Shown here: piece after piece, positions 8,888 to 17,903 of the stretch | How positions within the stretch are numbered: position 1 is the first letter of the stretch | How the letters are laid out: the number at the start of each line of letters is the position of its first letter | From: Cryobacterium algoricola | GTDB taxonomy: Bacteria; Actinomycetota; Actinomycetes; Actinomycetales; Microbacteriaceae | Assembly (NCBI RefSeq): GCF_004402485.1 | Contig: NZ_SOFG01000012.1 | Coordinates: 1 to 64,000, forward strand | Length of the DNA stretch: 64,000 nt | Direction: 5' to 3' | Notes under the pieces: model-generated | What the model was told of the DNA's origin: nothing | Database searches by the model: none | What the model saw: only the letters and a program-made list of their open reading frames with translations | Translations under genes and position numbers: made by a program

Positions 8888-9622
8888 GTGACCCAGGACA
8901 GCGTGACCCCGGACAGCGTGACCCAGTTCAGCGGCGGATCCCCTGAACGAGGCGGCACGCGACGGAGGAAGAGCCTCAGCGACAAGCAGCGCGCGATCAT
9001 GGACGTGATCCAGCGCTCCGTCGGGCAGAGGGGCTATCCGCCGAGCATGCGCGAGATCGGTGACGCCGTCGGCCTGTCGTCGCTGTCGAGTGTCACCCAC
9101 CAGCTCAACCAGCTCCAGCTGAGCGGTTACCTGCGCCGGGACCCGAACCGGCCACGGGCGCTCGAGGTCCTGATCGAGTTGCCGCAGTCGCCGGAGGACA
9201 CCGCGGCGGGAGCCGCGGAGAACTTCCAGCAGGGCACCCCGGTTGGCGATGCGGCGATGGTGCCGCTCGTCGGACGGATCGCCGCCGGTGTGCCGATCAT
9301 GGCCGACCAGCAGGTCGACGAGATCTTCCCGCTCCCGCGCCAGCTCGTGGGCAAGGGCGAACTGTTCATGCTCAAGGTCGTCGGCGAGTCCATGATCGAC
9401 GCCGCGATCATGGACGGCGACTGGGTCGTCGTCCGCCAGCAGAAGACCGCGGAGAACGGCGAGATCGTCGCCGCGATGCTCGACGGCGAGGCGACGGTGA
9501 AGGTGTTCCGGCAGCGTGACGGCCACACCTGGCTGCTGCCGAGGAACACCAACTTCGAGCCGATCCTCGGCGACCACGCCGAGATCCTCGGCAAGATCGT
9601 CGCCGTTCTGCGTTCCCTCTAG
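8888..9622 (+). CDS. lexA: LexA, SOS repressor and autoprotease
   Basis: 244 residues. An N-terminal winged helix (about 25-95, with the YPPSMREIG and [10 protein letters not shown] recognition region) binds SOS boxes. The C-terminal S24 domain cleaves itself when RecA filaments form. The cleavage bond Ala133-Gly134 (RIAAGVP), catalytic Ser168 (VVGESMID) and Lys205 (EATVKVF) are all present. The GTG at 8888 was chosen because AGGAG lies 7 nt before it and the product begins MTQDSV. The longer open frame to 8738 has no ribosome site. Two palindromes lie 200 nt upstream, so the gene is probably autoregulated. Confidence 0.96.
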   Translation: MTQDSVTPDSVTQFSGGSPERGGTRRRKSLSDKQRAIMDVIQRSVGQRGYPPSMREIGDAVGLSSLSSVTHQLNQLQLSGYLRRDPNRPRALEVLIELPQSPEDTAAGAAENFQQGTPVGDAAMVPLVGRIAAGVPIMADQQVDEIFPLPRQLVGKGELFMLKVVGESMIDAAIMDGDWVVVRQQKTAENGEIVAAMLDGEATVKVFRQRDGHTWLLPRNTNFEPILGDHAEILGKIVAVLRSL

Positions 9623-9676
9623 CTACCGCCCTCGCTGTAGAGCTTCTGGGGACGACGCTCAGGCGAGCGCGGGACG

Positions 9677-9718
9677 TGCGCCGGTGCGCGGGTGGTCCAC
9701 CACCCGCGCACCGGCGCA
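9677..9718. terminator. Bidirectional hairpin between lexA and metE
   Basis: Perfect 19-bp arms (9677-9695 and 9700-9718, left arm starting TGCGCCGGTGCGCGGG) around a TCCA loop, between the converging lexA and metE genes. There is no T tract, as often seen in actinobacterial terminators. Confidence 0.8.
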
Positions 9719-9744
9719 ACACCCGCGCTCGATCCAGGAGCCGG

Positions 9745-12084
9745 TCAGGCGCGGGCGGGAACCGCGGCGGCGAGGCGCGCACGCACGATCCGGGTCGCCT
9801 CGATCATGTTGGTCAGGGACTCGACCGTCTCGGCGTAACCGCGGGTCTTGAGCCCGCAGTCCGGGTTCACCCAGACCTGTCCGACCGGGATGGCCGCAAC
9901 GGCACGGTCGAGCAGCTCCGTGAGTTCGGCGACGCTCGGCACCCGCGGTGAGTGGATGTCGTAAACGCCCGGCCCGATGCCGTGGTCGAAACCATTGGCC
10001 TGGATGTCCGCGACGACCTCCATCCGGGAGCGGGCCGCCTCGATGCTCGTCACGTCGGCGTCGAGGTTGCGGATGGCGTCGATCACGACCCCGAACTCGG
10101 AGTAGCAGAGGTGGGTGTGGATCTGGGTGGCATCCAGCACCCCCGCAGTCGCGAGCCGGAACGAACCGACCGACCAGTCCAGGTAGTCGGCGTGCCCGGC
10201 CTTCTTGAGCGGGAGCAGTTCGCGCAGGGCGGGTTCGTCGACCTGGACGATGCCGATTCCGGCGGCCTCGAGGTCGGCGATCTCGTCGCGGAGGGCGAGG
10301 GCGACCTGACGAGCGGTCTCGCCGAGGGGCTGGTCGTCCCGCACGAAGGACCATGCGAGGATGGTGACCGGTCCGGTCAGCATGCCCTTGACCGGCTTCG
10401 CGGTGAGGCCCTGCGTGTAGGTCGACCACTCGACGGTGATCGGCTTCGGGCGGGAGACATCGCCCCACAGGATGGACGGTCGCGTGCACCGGCTGCCGTA
10501 GGACTGGACCCAGCCGTTCTCGGTCACCGCGAAGCCGTCGAGGTTCTCGGCGAAGTACTGCACCATGTCGTTGCGCTCGGGTTCCCCGTGCACGAGCACG
10601 TCGAGGCCGATCTCCTCCTGGAGGTCGACGACCCGGACGATCTCCGCGCGCATCAGGTCGCGGTACTCGTCTGCGTCGAGCACTCCCGTGAGGAAACGGG
10701 CGCGGGCGCGGCGGATCTCCCCGGTCTGCGGGAAGGAGCCGATCGTCGTCGTCGGCAGGAAGGGCAGCGCGAGGGCGGTCTCCTGGGCGGCGAGGCGGTC
10801 GGCGTACTCCCCGCGGGTGAAGTCGTCGGCGGTGAGCGCTGCGGCGCGGGCCCTGACGGCACCGTCGCGCACTCCGGGGGCGATGCGGCGGGCGGCGAGG
10901 GCTCTGGTCGCGGCGTCGAGCTCGGCGTCGATGGCCTCCCGGCCGTCGGCCAGGCCGCGGGCCAGGGTCGCGACCTGGTCGACCTTCTCGTCGGCGAAGG
11001 CGAGCCAGCTCACGAGGTCTGCTCCGAGCGCGGACTCGTCGGTGACGGTGTGCGGGACGTGCTGCAGGCTCGTCGAGGTCGAGACGGCGACCCGCGGCGA
11101 CAGGACGCTGACCTCGTCGAGGTGGGCGAAGGCATCCGCCAGGTCGCCGCGCCAGATGTTGTGCCCGTCGATGACACCGGCGACGAGCGTCTTCCCTTCG
11201 AGGCCGGGGACGGCCGCGGGCAGGGCGCCGCGGACGAGGTCGAGGCCGATGGCTTCGATCGGTGCGGCGGCGAGCACGGGCAGGGCGTCGTCGAGGCTGC
11301 CGTAGGGAGCGGCGACGAAGATCGCCGGGCGCTGGGCGAGCTGGCCGAGGGTCCCGTACGCCCACTGCACGGCGGTGAGAGTCTCGGCGCGGGGCACGGG
11401 AACGCTCTCGCTGACGAGGCCCGGTTCGTCGAGCTGCACCCAGTCGGCGCCGGCGTCCGCGAGGCGCTGCAGCAGCGTCGCGTAGACCGGAATGAGGTCG
11501 TCGAGCCGGTCGAGGGGCTCGAAGCCCGCCGGGGCTTCGTCGCTCGGCTTGCTGAGCAGCAGGAACGTCACCGGGCCGACGATGACGGGTCGGGTCAGGA
11601 AGCCGGCCGCGCGCGCTTCCTCGAATTCGCGCACGATCCGGTCGCTCGACAGGGAGAACTCCGTTTCCGGTCCGATCTCCGGCACGAGGTAGTGGTAGTT
11701 CGAGTCGAACCACTTGGTCATCTCGAGCGGGAGGCTCTCCCCTTCGCCGCGAGCGAGGGTGAAGTATCCGGCGAGGTCGATGCGTCCGTCGGCGTCGAGG
11801 AGCCCGGCGAAGCGGGCCGGTACGGCGCCGACCGTGCAGAGCGCGTCGAGCATCTGGTCGTAGAAGGAGAACGACTCGGGGATGGCCGAGTCTGTGCGGC
11901 CGAGGCCGAGGGCGGCAAGGCGGTCGCGGGTGGCCTGACGCAGTCCGGCCGCGGTGGCTTCGAGCTCTGCGGCGGTCGTGGTGCCGGCCCAGAACGATTC
12001 GACGGCCTTCTTGAGCTCACGGCGCGGGCCGATGCGCGGGTAGCCGAGGATCGTGCCTGCGGGGAACGGGGAGGTGCTGATCAT
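9745..12084 (-). CDS. metE: Cobalamin-independent methionine synthase MetE
   Basis: 779 residues, full length. It transfers the methyl group of 5-methyl-tetrahydropteroyl-triglutamate to homocysteine. Zinc ligands are visible in the C-terminal barrel: HTHLCYSEF (His, Cys) and NPDCGLKTRGY (Cys). The N-terminal barrel begins GYPRIGPRRELKKAVE. A GGAAA site lies before the ATG at 12084. It lies 202 nt downstream of metF on the same strand. That gap holds a 15-bp inverted repeat and a G-rich tract but no recognisable B12 riboswitch. Confidence 0.97.
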   Translation of the reverse strand: MISTSPFPAGTILGYPRIGPRRELKKAVESFWAGTTTAAELEATAAGLRQATRDRLAALGLGRTDSAIPESFSFYDQMLDALCTVGAVPARFAGLLDADGRIDLAGYFTLARGEGESLPLEMTKWFDSNYHYLVPEIGPETEFSLSSDRIVREFEEARAAGFLTRPVIVGPVTFLLLSKPSDEAPAGFEPLDRLDDLIPVYATLLQRLADAGADWVQLDEPGLVSESVPVPRAETLTAVQWAYGTLGQLAQRPAIFVAAPYGSLDDALPVLAAAPIEAIGLDLVRGALPAAVPGLEGKTLVAGVIDGHNIWRGDLADAFAHLDEVSVLSPRVAVSTSTSLQHVPHTVTDESALGADLVSWLAFADEKVDQVATLARGLADGREAIDAELDAATRALAARRIAPGVRDGAVRARAAALTADDFTRGEYADRLAAQETALALPFLPTTTIGSFPQTGEIRRARARFLTGVLDADEYRDLMRAEIVRVVDLQEEIGLDVLVHGEPERNDMVQYFAENLDGFAVTENGWVQSYGSRCTRPSILWGDVSRPKPITVEWSTYTQGLTAKPVKGMLTGPVTILAWSFVRDDQPLGETARQVALALRDEIADLEAAGIGIVQVDEPALRELLPLKKAGHADYLDWSVGSFRLATAGVLDATQIHTHLCYSEFGVVIDAIRNLDADVTSIEAARSRMEVVADIQANGFDHGIGPGVYDIHSPRVPSVAELTELLDRAVAAIPVGQVWVNPDCGLKTRGYAETVESLTNMIEATRIVRARLAAAVPARA

Positions 12085-12128
12085 GGCGTTTCCTTTGCGG
12101 TGAGGGTGCTGTGCGGTTCGGATGGGCG

Positions 12129-12172
12129 GATCATCGGATGATCGGGGCTTGAGGGGGGGTAGGGGCTTGGGG
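12129..12172. promoter_or_regulatory. metE leader: inverted repeat plus G-quadruplex-like tract
   Basis: GATCATC-G-GATGATC (12129-12143) is a perfect 7-bp-arm dyad. Next to it, 12144-12172 on the plus strand has four runs of at least four G separated by 5, 2 and 3 nt. That pattern can form a quadruplex on the template strand of metE. Both lie 45-88 nt before the start codon, where an operator or a transcription roadblock would act. Confidence 0.55.
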
Positions 12173-12286
12173 TCGGGCGGTGGTGCGTCGGCCCGATTTC
12201 GGGCGCGACGGAAACCCGTGGCGCAGGCGCTGCGTTCTGGTGGACGGGAGAGCTGCGGTGGCAGGGAAGGACCATCCGCCGTCGCT

Positions 12287-13303
12287 CTACACGATCGTGG
12301 GCAGTGCCGTCGGGGCCGGAGCCTGAGGCTGAGCAGGAGTGTCCCGAACCGGCGCCGTCGCGCCGAGCAGGCCGCAGCCGTCGAGCACCTCGAGAACGGT
12401 CTCGTGCTGGTTGAAGGCGTAGAGGTGCAGACCGGGCGCTCCCCCGGCGATCACCTGGGTGGCGAGGTCGACGGCGTGGCGGATGCCGATCTCGCGCTGG
12501 CCTTCCCTGGTCGGTTCGATCTCGAGCCGGATGGACAGGTCTGCCGGCATCTGTTCGCCGGACAGCTCGATGATCCGCCGCAGTCTGGCCGGGCTCGTCA
12601 CCGGCATGATGCCGGGCAGGATCGGGAAGAGCACCCCGGCCTCCCTGGCCCGCTGGACGAAGCTCAGGAAGTGGTCGGCGTGGAAGAAGAGCTGGGTGAT
12701 GCCGAGGTTCGCACCGGCCGCCTGCTTGGCAAGCAGGGTGTCGATGTCCTGCGCCGAGGAGCGTGAGCGGGGGTGGCCGTTCGGGAACGCCGCGACGGCG
12801 ATCCGCACCTTCTCGTGGCCGGGCTTCACGGCGCGAGCGGCCGGGATGCCGGGGATGATCGTCTCGCGGTACGGCGACTTCTCGGCCTGGACGCGGTGGA
12901 TGAGCTGCACGAGTTCGGCGGCGCTGCCGAAGTCGCCGAGGAACGCCTCGCCCTCCTTCGTTCCGGCAGGGGGGTCGCCGCGGAGGGCGAGGAAGCTGCG
13001 CACTCCCGCGTCGAGGAATTCGCGGATCAGCCGGTTCGCCTCCTCGTGGGTGGAGCCGACGCAGGTGAGGTGGGCCATCGCCTCGACGTTCGTCGTGCGC
13101 AGGATGCGGCTGAGCACGTCGAGCGAGGAGCGGCGCGAGGATCCGTTGGCTCCGTAGGTGACCGAGAGGAAGTCGGGGCCTGCCGCGGCAAGATGGTCGA
13201 TCGTCGTCGCGAGGGCCGCAGCGGCGGCATCCGTTTTGGGCGGATACAGCTCGAAGGAGAACGGGATGCGCCGGGTGCGGGCGGAGTCCGATGGAGTGGA
13301 CAT
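12287..13303 (-). CDS. metF: 5,10-methylenetetrahydrofolate reductase MetF
   Basis: 338 residues, a flavin-dependent TIM barrel that makes the 5-methyl-THF used by the neighbouring MetE. Signature segments are FSFELYPPKTDAA at the N-terminus, HLTCVGSTHEEANRL, FLALRGDPP and LGITQLFFHADHF. The ATG at 13303 (product begins MSTPSD) has GAGGAA directly upstream. The open frame extends to 13444 but would run through three hairpins, so the shorter start is preferred. metF is transcribed first, then metE. Confidence 0.95.
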   Translation of the reverse strand: MSTPSDSARTRRIPFSFELYPPKTDAAAAALATTIDHLAAAGPDFLSVTYGANGSSRRSSLDVLSRILRTTNVEAMAHLTCVGSTHEEANRLIREFLDAGVRSFLALRGDPPAGTKEGEAFLGDFGSAAELVQLIHRVQAEKSPYRETIIPGIPAARAVKPGHEKVRIAVAAFPNGHPRSRSSAQDIDTLLAKQAAGANLGITQLFFHADHFLSFVQRAREAGVLFPILPGIMPVTSPARLRRIIELSGEQMPADLSIRLEIEPTREGQREIGIRHAVDLATQVIAGGAPGLHLYAFNQHETVLEVLDGCGLLGATAPVRDTPAQPQAPAPTALPTIV

Positions 13304-13325
13304 GCATTCCTCATTCGACAGGAGC

Positions 13326-13442
13326 CAGTGCGTGCACTGAAATGGCCGGGCGGCCGCGGACCGCCAGGGAGCCCTGGCGGGTGTTCGCGGGCGGGTGCCG
13401 GGCTCGGCTGTCGCTCCATGCCGACGGAGGAAATCCGTCGGC
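13326..13442 (-). promoter_or_regulatory. Structured leader of metF with three perfect hairpins
   Basis: Three perfect stems follow one another before the metF ribosome site. 13420-13442 has arms GCCGACGGA and TCCGTCGGC. 13361-13380 is CCGCCAGGGAGCCCTGGCGG. 13326-13339 is CAGTGCGTGCACTG. The last ends 15 nt before the GAGGAA site. It matches no SAM or SAH riboswitch class I know, so it may be an attenuator. Confidence 0.55.
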
Positions 13443-13462
13443 AACGATTGAAGAAAACACTA

Positions 13463-13483
13463 GCAATCCCCGAACTGGATTGC
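13463..13483. promoter_or_regulatory. Candidate operator upstream of metF
   Basis: GCAATCC (13463-13469) and GGATTGC (13477-13483) form a perfect dyad with a 7-nt spacer, directly upstream of a TAGTGT -10-like box (13457-13462, minus strand). The position suits a repressor of methionine genes. It does not look like the corynebacterial McbR box. Confidence 0.5.
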
Positions 13484-13509
13484 ACGAGTGTGACCGTTCG
13501 TTACCGGGG

Positions 13510-15060
13510 TCAGCTCGCGACGGCGGGCGCGGTGCCTGACGGTGCGAGGAGGAACGGTGCGAACAGGGACTGGATCTCGGTCGTGACGAGGGCGCGTACC
13601 CGCGTCCCGGTCTCGGCGTAGTCGGTACTCAGGATCGTGCCCTGCGCGTGCAGGATCGCGATCAGGTCGCCGCGCTCGTAGGGGATGAGCAGGTCGAGCT
13701 CGATCGAGGGGCGCGGGAGCAGGTCTGCGACCGCGGCAAGCACCTCGTCGATGCCTTCGCCGGTGCGCGCGGAGACGAAGATGCCCTTCGGCCAGAGGCC
13801 GCGCAGCACCAGGCGATCGTCGTCGCTGACCAGGTCGCTCTTGTTGAAGACGACGAGTTCGGGGATCTCCCGGGCGCCGACCTCGCTGATGACCTCGCGG
13901 ACCGTCGCGAGCTGGCTCGCCGGGTCGGGGTGGGAGGCGTCGACGACGTGCACGATGACATCGGCGTCCGCGACCTCCTCGAGGGTCGACCGGAAGGCCT
14001 CGACGAGTTGGTGCGGGAGGTTGCGAACGAAGCCGACGGTGTCGGTCAGCGTGTACAGCCGGCCATCGCTCGTCGTGGACTTGCGCACGGTCGCGTCGAG
14101 CGTGGCGAAGAGCGAGTTCTCGACGAGCACGCCGGCGCGGGTAATCCGGTTGAGCAGGCTCGACTTGCCGGCGTTGGTGTAGCCGACAATGGCGACGGAG
14201 GGCACGGCGTTGCGCTTGCGGTTGGCGCGCTTGGCCTCGCGGGCGGGCTTCATGGCCAGGATCTGCTTGCGCAGGCGGGACATCCGGGTGTGGATGCGAC
14301 GACGGTCGAGTTCGATCTTCGTCTCGCCGGGGCCGCGGGAACCCATTCCGGCGCCGGTGCCGCCGACCTGGCCACCGGCCTGGCGGGACATCGAATCACC
14401 CCAGCCGCGGAGGCGGGGCAGCAGGTATTCGAGCTGGGCGAGCTCGACCTGGGCCTTGCCCTCCCGGCTCTTGGCGTGCTGGCTGAAGATGTCGAGGATC
14501 GTGGCGGTGCGGTCGATGACCTTGACCTTGACGACGTCCTCGAGGGCGCGCCGCTGGCTGGGCGCGAGTTCGGTGTCGGCGATGACGGTGTCCGCGCCGA
14601 GGGCCTTGACGATGCCGGCGAGTTCCTGCGCCTTGCCCTTGCCGAGGTAGGTGCTCGTGTCCGGGGTGGCACGGCGTTGCATGAGGCCGTCGAGCACCGT
14701 AGCGCCCGCGGTCTCGGCGAGGGCGGCGAGTTCGCGCATGGAGTTCTCGGCGTCCGCGACGGTGCCCTGGGTGTACAGGCCGATCAGGATGACGTTCTCG
14801 AGGCGCAGCTGCCGGTATTCGACCTCGGTGACGTCCTCGAGCTCGGTGGAGAGGCTCGGAACGCGGCGGAGAGCGTTGCGGTCTTCGCGATCGAGCTGCG
14901 CGCCGTCGTGGCCGTCATCGTGCTCGTCGGAGCGGGGCTCCGCGTCGAGGGCCTGGGCGCTCCCGCTGCGAAACAGGGAGTAGCCGGCGGCCTTGGAATC
15001 GGCACTGGCAAGTACCCGTGCCACAACATCGTCGTCCGGGGTTTCAACTGGTTCAATCAT
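13510..15060 (-). CDS. hflX: GTPase HflX
   Basis: 516 residues. HflX is a ribosome-splitting GTPase that rescues stalled or heat-damaged 70S ribosomes. The N-terminal HflX domain, a Gly-rich loop (SRQAGGQVGGTGAGMGSRGP), a helical linker and a GTPase domain follow in order. G1 is VGYTNAGKSSLL, G3 is DTVGFVRNLPHQ and G4 is NKSD. The N-terminus is about 80 residues longer than E. coli HflX, which is common in actinobacteria. The gene is divergent from the methyltransferase with only 41 nt between the starts. Confidence 0.95.
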   Translation of the reverse strand: MIEPVETPDDDVVARVLASADSKAAGYSLFRSGSAQALDAEPRSDEHDDGHDGAQLDREDRNALRRVPSLSTELEDVTEVEYRQLRLENVILIGLYTQGTVADAENSMRELAALAETAGATVLDGLMQRRATPDTSTYLGKGKAQELAGIVKALGADTVIADTELAPSQRRALEDVVKVKVIDRTATILDIFSQHAKSREGKAQVELAQLEYLLPRLRGWGDSMSRQAGGQVGGTGAGMGSRGPGETKIELDRRRIHTRMSRLRKQILAMKPAREAKRANRKRNAVPSVAIVGYTNAGKSSLLNRITRAGVLVENSLFATLDATVRKSTTSDGRLYTLTDTVGFVRNLPHQLVEAFRSTLEEVADADVIVHVVDASHPDPASQLATVREVISEVGAREIPELVVFNKSDLVSDDDRLVLRGLWPKGIFVSARTGEGIDEVLAAVADLLPRPSIELDLLIPYERGDLIAILHAQGTILSTDYAETGTRVRALVTTEIQSLFAPFLLAPSGTAPAVAS

Positions 15061-15067
15061 TCCTTTA

Positions 15068-15073
15068 ACCTTA
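15068..15073 (-). promoter_or_regulatory. Candidate leaderless -10 box of hflX
   Basis: TAAGGT on the minus strand, 7 nt before the hflX ATG. AAAGGA directly before the ATG could also serve as a weak ribosome site on a leadered transcript. Confidence 0.5.
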
Positions 15074-15089
15074 CTTCCTCGAAGAGCGG

Positions 15090-15095
15090 TAGGTT
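15090..15095 (+). promoter_or_regulatory. Candidate leaderless -10 box of the methyltransferase gene
   Basis: TAGGTT, 6 nt before the ATG at 15102, with no Shine-Dalgarno sequence. It faces the hflX box 17 nt away, so the two polymerase sites would overlap. Confidence 0.55.
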
Positions 15096-15101
15096 CCCTC
15101 T

Positions 15102-15725
15102 ATGCCTTCCGACCATTACTTCACCCCTGCCCCCGACAGCAAGCTCAGGCTGCAGCAGGTGACCGTGCACCTGGGAGGTCAGGAGCGGGAGGTCACGACC
15201 GCCAACTCCGTGTTCAGCCCCGACCACATCGACACGGGCACCAAGGTGCTTCTGGAGAACACTCCGGCACCGCCGCCCGGGGGCGACTTCCTCGATCTCG
15301 GCTGCGGCTGGGGTCCGATCAGCTTCCATCTGGCGCTCGCTGCGCCGCGCGCCACGATCTGGGCCGTCGACGTCAACGAGCGTGCCCTCGACCTCGTGCG
15401 GCTGAACGCCGAGAAACTCGGGCTCACCAACATCACGGCCGTCACGCCGGACCAGGTCCCGCCGCACGTGCAGTTCCGCACGATCTGGTCGAACCCGCCG
15501 ATCCGCGTCGGCAAGAACGAGTTACACAACCTGCTGAGCAGCTGGCTGCCGCGCCTCGAACCCGATTCGGATGCCTGGCTCGTCGTGCAGCGCAACCTCG
15601 GCTCCGATTCGCTGCAGCGCTGGCTCGACGGCGAACTACCCGACGACTTCGCGGTCTCCCGCTTCGCGATCAGCAAGGGTTTCCGCGTGCTGCGCGTCAA
15701 GCGCCACGGCGAACCCGCTCTCTAG
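15102..15725 (+). CDS. Class I SAM methyltransferase, RsmC/RlmG-like
   Basis: 207 residues covering only a methyltransferase-small (MTS) domain. The SAM-binding loop DLGCGWGP lies near residue 67, an Asp-ending strand follows (VDVNERAL), and the catalytic SNPPIRVGK (N-P-P-[IFYW]) motif lies near 129. NPP(I/F) enzymes of this shape methylate the exocyclic amine of guanine, usually in 16S or 23S rRNA. The N-terminal pseudo-domain of E. coli RsmC/RlmG is absent, as is typical for Gram-positive members. The exact rRNA target cannot be told. Confidence 0.85.
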   Translation: MPSDHYFTPAPDSKLRLQQVTVHLGGQEREVTTANSVFSPDHIDTGTKVLLENTPAPPPGGDFLDLGCGWGPISFHLALAAPRATIWAVDVNERALDLVRLNAEKLGLTNITAVTPDQVPPHVQFRTIWSNPPIRVGKNELHNLLSSWLPRLEPDSDAWLVVQRNLGSDSLQRWLDGELPDDFAVSRFAISKGFRVLRVKRHGEPAL

Positions 15726-15730
15726 AGGTT

Positions 15731-15791
15731 CGCGAAAGCGGGCGAATCGTCGATTAGGCGCGACCTAACCGACGATTCGCCCGATTTCGCG
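15731..15791. terminator. Long bidirectional hairpin between methyltransferase gene and dapF
   Basis: Arms 15740-15758 and 15764-15782 pair over 19 bp with a single G-T wobble around a 5-nt loop. The flanking CGCGAAA and TTTCGCG (15731-15737, 15785-15791) extend the stem to about 28 bp. It sits between converging genes and has no T tract. Confidence 0.8.
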
Positions 15792-15803
15792 GAAGGGGGC
15801 GGG

Positions 15804-16685
15804 TCAGTTGAGGCGGAAGACGCCGTCGTAGACGAGCTCGGCCGGCCCGGAGAGCGCGACGTGCTCGCCGTCCTCGGCCGGGAACATCCGCACGCCGAGC
15901 GTGCCGCCGGTCACCTCGACCCGCCACTGGTTCGGGGCTCCCTGGCCCGCCCAGTACCGGGTAGCGAGGGCGGCCGCTGCGGCTCCCGTGCCGCACGAGA
16001 GCGTCTCGCCGCTACCGCGTTCGTGGACGCGCATCCGGATGTGCCCGACCCCGTCGACGATCAGGGGGTCGCCGGGCACGACGAATTCGACGTTGGCGCC
16101 GTCGGCGGGTTCGGGGTCAAGCTGCGGGATGTAGCTGAGGTCGGCGCTCTCGAGTTCGCCCTGGTCGGCGAGGGCGACCACGACGTGCGGGTTGCCGACG
16201 TTGATCCCGAGTCCGGGCCGGGCGACGGCGAGGTTCCTGGCGCGCACGAGCGGTTCGCCGCCGTCGAGCCGCCAGCGGCCCAGGTCGACCTGGTAGCCCG
16301 CTGCGTTCCGCTGCACGTCACGGACGCCCGCGCGGGTCCCAACGACGAGGGTGTCGCCGCCGGGCACGTCGGCGAGGCCCTGTTCGGCGAGGAACCGGGC
16401 ATAGACACGGATGCCGTTGCCGCACATCTCGGAGAGGGTCCCGTCGGCGTTCCAGTAGTCCATGAACCACTCGGCCTGGTCGTCTTCCGCGAGGGCGGCC
16501 GCGCCGGCCTCGAGGCTGCGCGAGCGGACCGCGCGGATGATGCCGTCCGCGCCGATGCCGAAGCGGCGGTCGCAGATCGCGCGGATCTGCGCCGGGGTCA
16601 GGTCGATCCGCCCGTCGGGATCGGCGAACAACACGAAGTCATTGCCCGTGCCCTGGCCCTTGGTGAAGTTGAGATCGATGCCCAT
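15804..16685 (-). CDS. dapF: Diaminopimelate epimerase DapF
   Basis: 293 residues. It interconverts LL- and meso-diaminopimelate for lysine and cell-wall synthesis. The two active-site cysteines are visible in [13 protein letters not shown] and [12 protein letters not shown], and the N-terminal KGQGTGNDF segment is typical. The start at 16685 gives the usual [17 protein letters not shown]. The frame is open to 16925 but that extension has no homology-like features. dapA and dapB are also in the window, about 16 and 26 kb away, all on the minus strand. Confidence 0.96.
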   Translation of the reverse strand: MGIDLNFTKGQGTGNDFVLFADPDGRIDLTPAQIRAICDRRFGIGADGIIRAVRSRSLEAGAAALAEDDQAEWFMDYWNADGTLSEMCGNGIRVYARFLAEQGLADVPGGDTLVVGTRAGVRDVQRNAAGYQVDLGRWRLDGGEPLVRARNLAVARPGLGINVGNPHVVVALADQGELESADLSYIPQLDPEPADGANVEFVVPGDPLIVDGVGHIRMRVHERGSGETLSCGTGAAAAALATRYWAGQGAPNQWRVEVTGGTLGVRMFPAEDGEHVALSGPAELVYDGVFRLN

Positions 16686-16894
16686 CAGACCAGTGTAGGG
16701 ACGAGACCCCGGGTCGGCCGACCCCGAGCGCCGTCGCGGACGATCACGTCGCGCCGCCCCTCCCGGAGCTCGGGACGGACCGGTCCCCCATACCCGGCCC
16801 GGCCCACCCGTGCCTGCCACCGGTACCGGCCATGCCGGAAGGCTGCTCCCGCAGTCCGACGGCCCGCGCCCGGCATCCGCTGCCCGAACCGATT

Positions 16895-16963
16895 CGACGG
16901 AGATTCTGTCCGGAAAGCCCTTCACACGCCGCCCGACCTACGTAAATCGCAGATTCTCCGTCG
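16895..16963 (-). terminator. Inverted repeat downstream of miaA
   Basis: CGACGGAGATTCTG (16895-16908) and CAGATTCTCCGTCG (16950-16963) pair with one mismatch around a 41-nt loop, just past the miaA stop. It probably terminates the miaB-miaA transcript. The rest of the 291-nt gap (16686-16976) shows no gene and no other structure I could support. Confidence 0.5.
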
Positions 16964-16976
16964 GATCAGTGCGGGG

Positions 16977-17903
16977 TCAGAGGTGTGAGCGGGCGGCCGC
17001 GACGCGGTCGGGGGCGTCGTAGTCGATCCAGTGCGTATCCGGTGAGCGCTTGAACCAGCTGACCTGACGGCGGGCGTAACGACGGGTCAGCTGCTGGGTC
17101 TGCTCGATCGCCTCGGCCTGGCTGAGCCGGCCGCTGAGCTGGCCGAGCGCCTGCGCGTAGCCGATGGCGCGGCTCGCGGTCACCCCGGATTCGAGGCCGG
17201 CGGGGATGAGGCCGCTGACCTCGTCGAGGAGGCCGGCGGACCACATCCGGTCGACGCGGGCGTCGAGTCGCGCGGTGAGTTCCTCGCGGGGCGCCCGCAG
17301 GCCGAGGGTCACGGCCGGGCGCCAGTAGACGGGTTCTCCCGGTAGCGCCGCGAGGTGCGGCGCACCGGTGAGTTCGACGACCTCGAGCGCGCGCACGAGG
17401 CGACGGCCGTTGCTCGCGCCGATGCGGGCGGCGGCGCCGGGGTCGACGAGCTTCAAGCGCGCATAGAGCGCGCCGGGGCCCTGCTCGACGAGTTCAGCCT
17501 CGAGCCGGGCACGCAGCACCGGATCGGTGGCCGGGAACTGGAAGTCGTAGACCACGGAGGACACGTAGAGTCCCGATCCGCCGACGAGGATGGGCACGGC
17601 GCCGCGGGCCGTGATGTCCTCGATCGCGGCCCGGGCCTCGGTCTGGTACCGGGCGACGGCGGCCTCGTCGGTCACGGCGAGCACGTCGAGCAGATGGTGC
17701 GGGATGCCGCGCTGGTCGTCGGCGCCGAGCTTGGCGGTGCCGATGTCCATTCCGCGGTAGAGCTGCATGGCGTCGGCATTGACGATTTCGGCCGGGGTGC
17801 CCTCAGCACCGAGACTCTCAGCTAGGTCGAGGGAGAGCTCGCTCTTGCCGGTGCCGGTCGGTCCGACGATGACGACGAGCACCCGGTTAGCGCTCACCGT
17901 CAT
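16977..17903 (-). CDS. miaA: tRNA dimethylallyltransferase MiaA
   Basis: 308 residues. It attaches dimethylallyl to A37 of tRNAs reading UNN codons; MiaB, encoded just upstream, then thiomethylates it. P-loop [11 protein letters not shown] is near the N-terminus, then [17 protein letters not shown] (the substrate-binding DSMQ-like segment, here DAMQ) and the later [13 protein letters not shown] segment. It overlaps the end of miaB by 17 nt, which suggests coupling. Normal length. Confidence 0.95.
   Translation of the reverse strand: MTVSANRVLVVIVGPTGTGKSELSLDLAESLGAEGTPAEIVNADAMQLYRGMDIGTAKLGADDQRGIPHHLLDVLAVTDEAAVARYQTEARAAIEDITARGAVPILVGGSGLYVSSVVYDFQFPATDPVLRARLEAELVEQGPGALYARLKLVDPGAAARIGASNGRRLVRALEVVELTGAPHLAALPGEPVYWRPAVTLGLRAPREELTARLDARVDRMWSAGLLDEVSGLIPAGLESGVTASRAIGYAQALGQLSGRLSQAEAIEQTQQLTRRYARRQVSWFKRSPDTHWIDYDAPDRVAAARSHL

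Noticed and set aside
12085-12286. Expected B12 riboswitch before metE
   Set aside because: No B12 box or aptamer core is present; only a dyad and a G tract were found.
16686-16976. Small gene between dapF and miaA
   Set aside because: No frame with a plausible start, ribosome site and codon bias was found; only an inverted repeat is supported.
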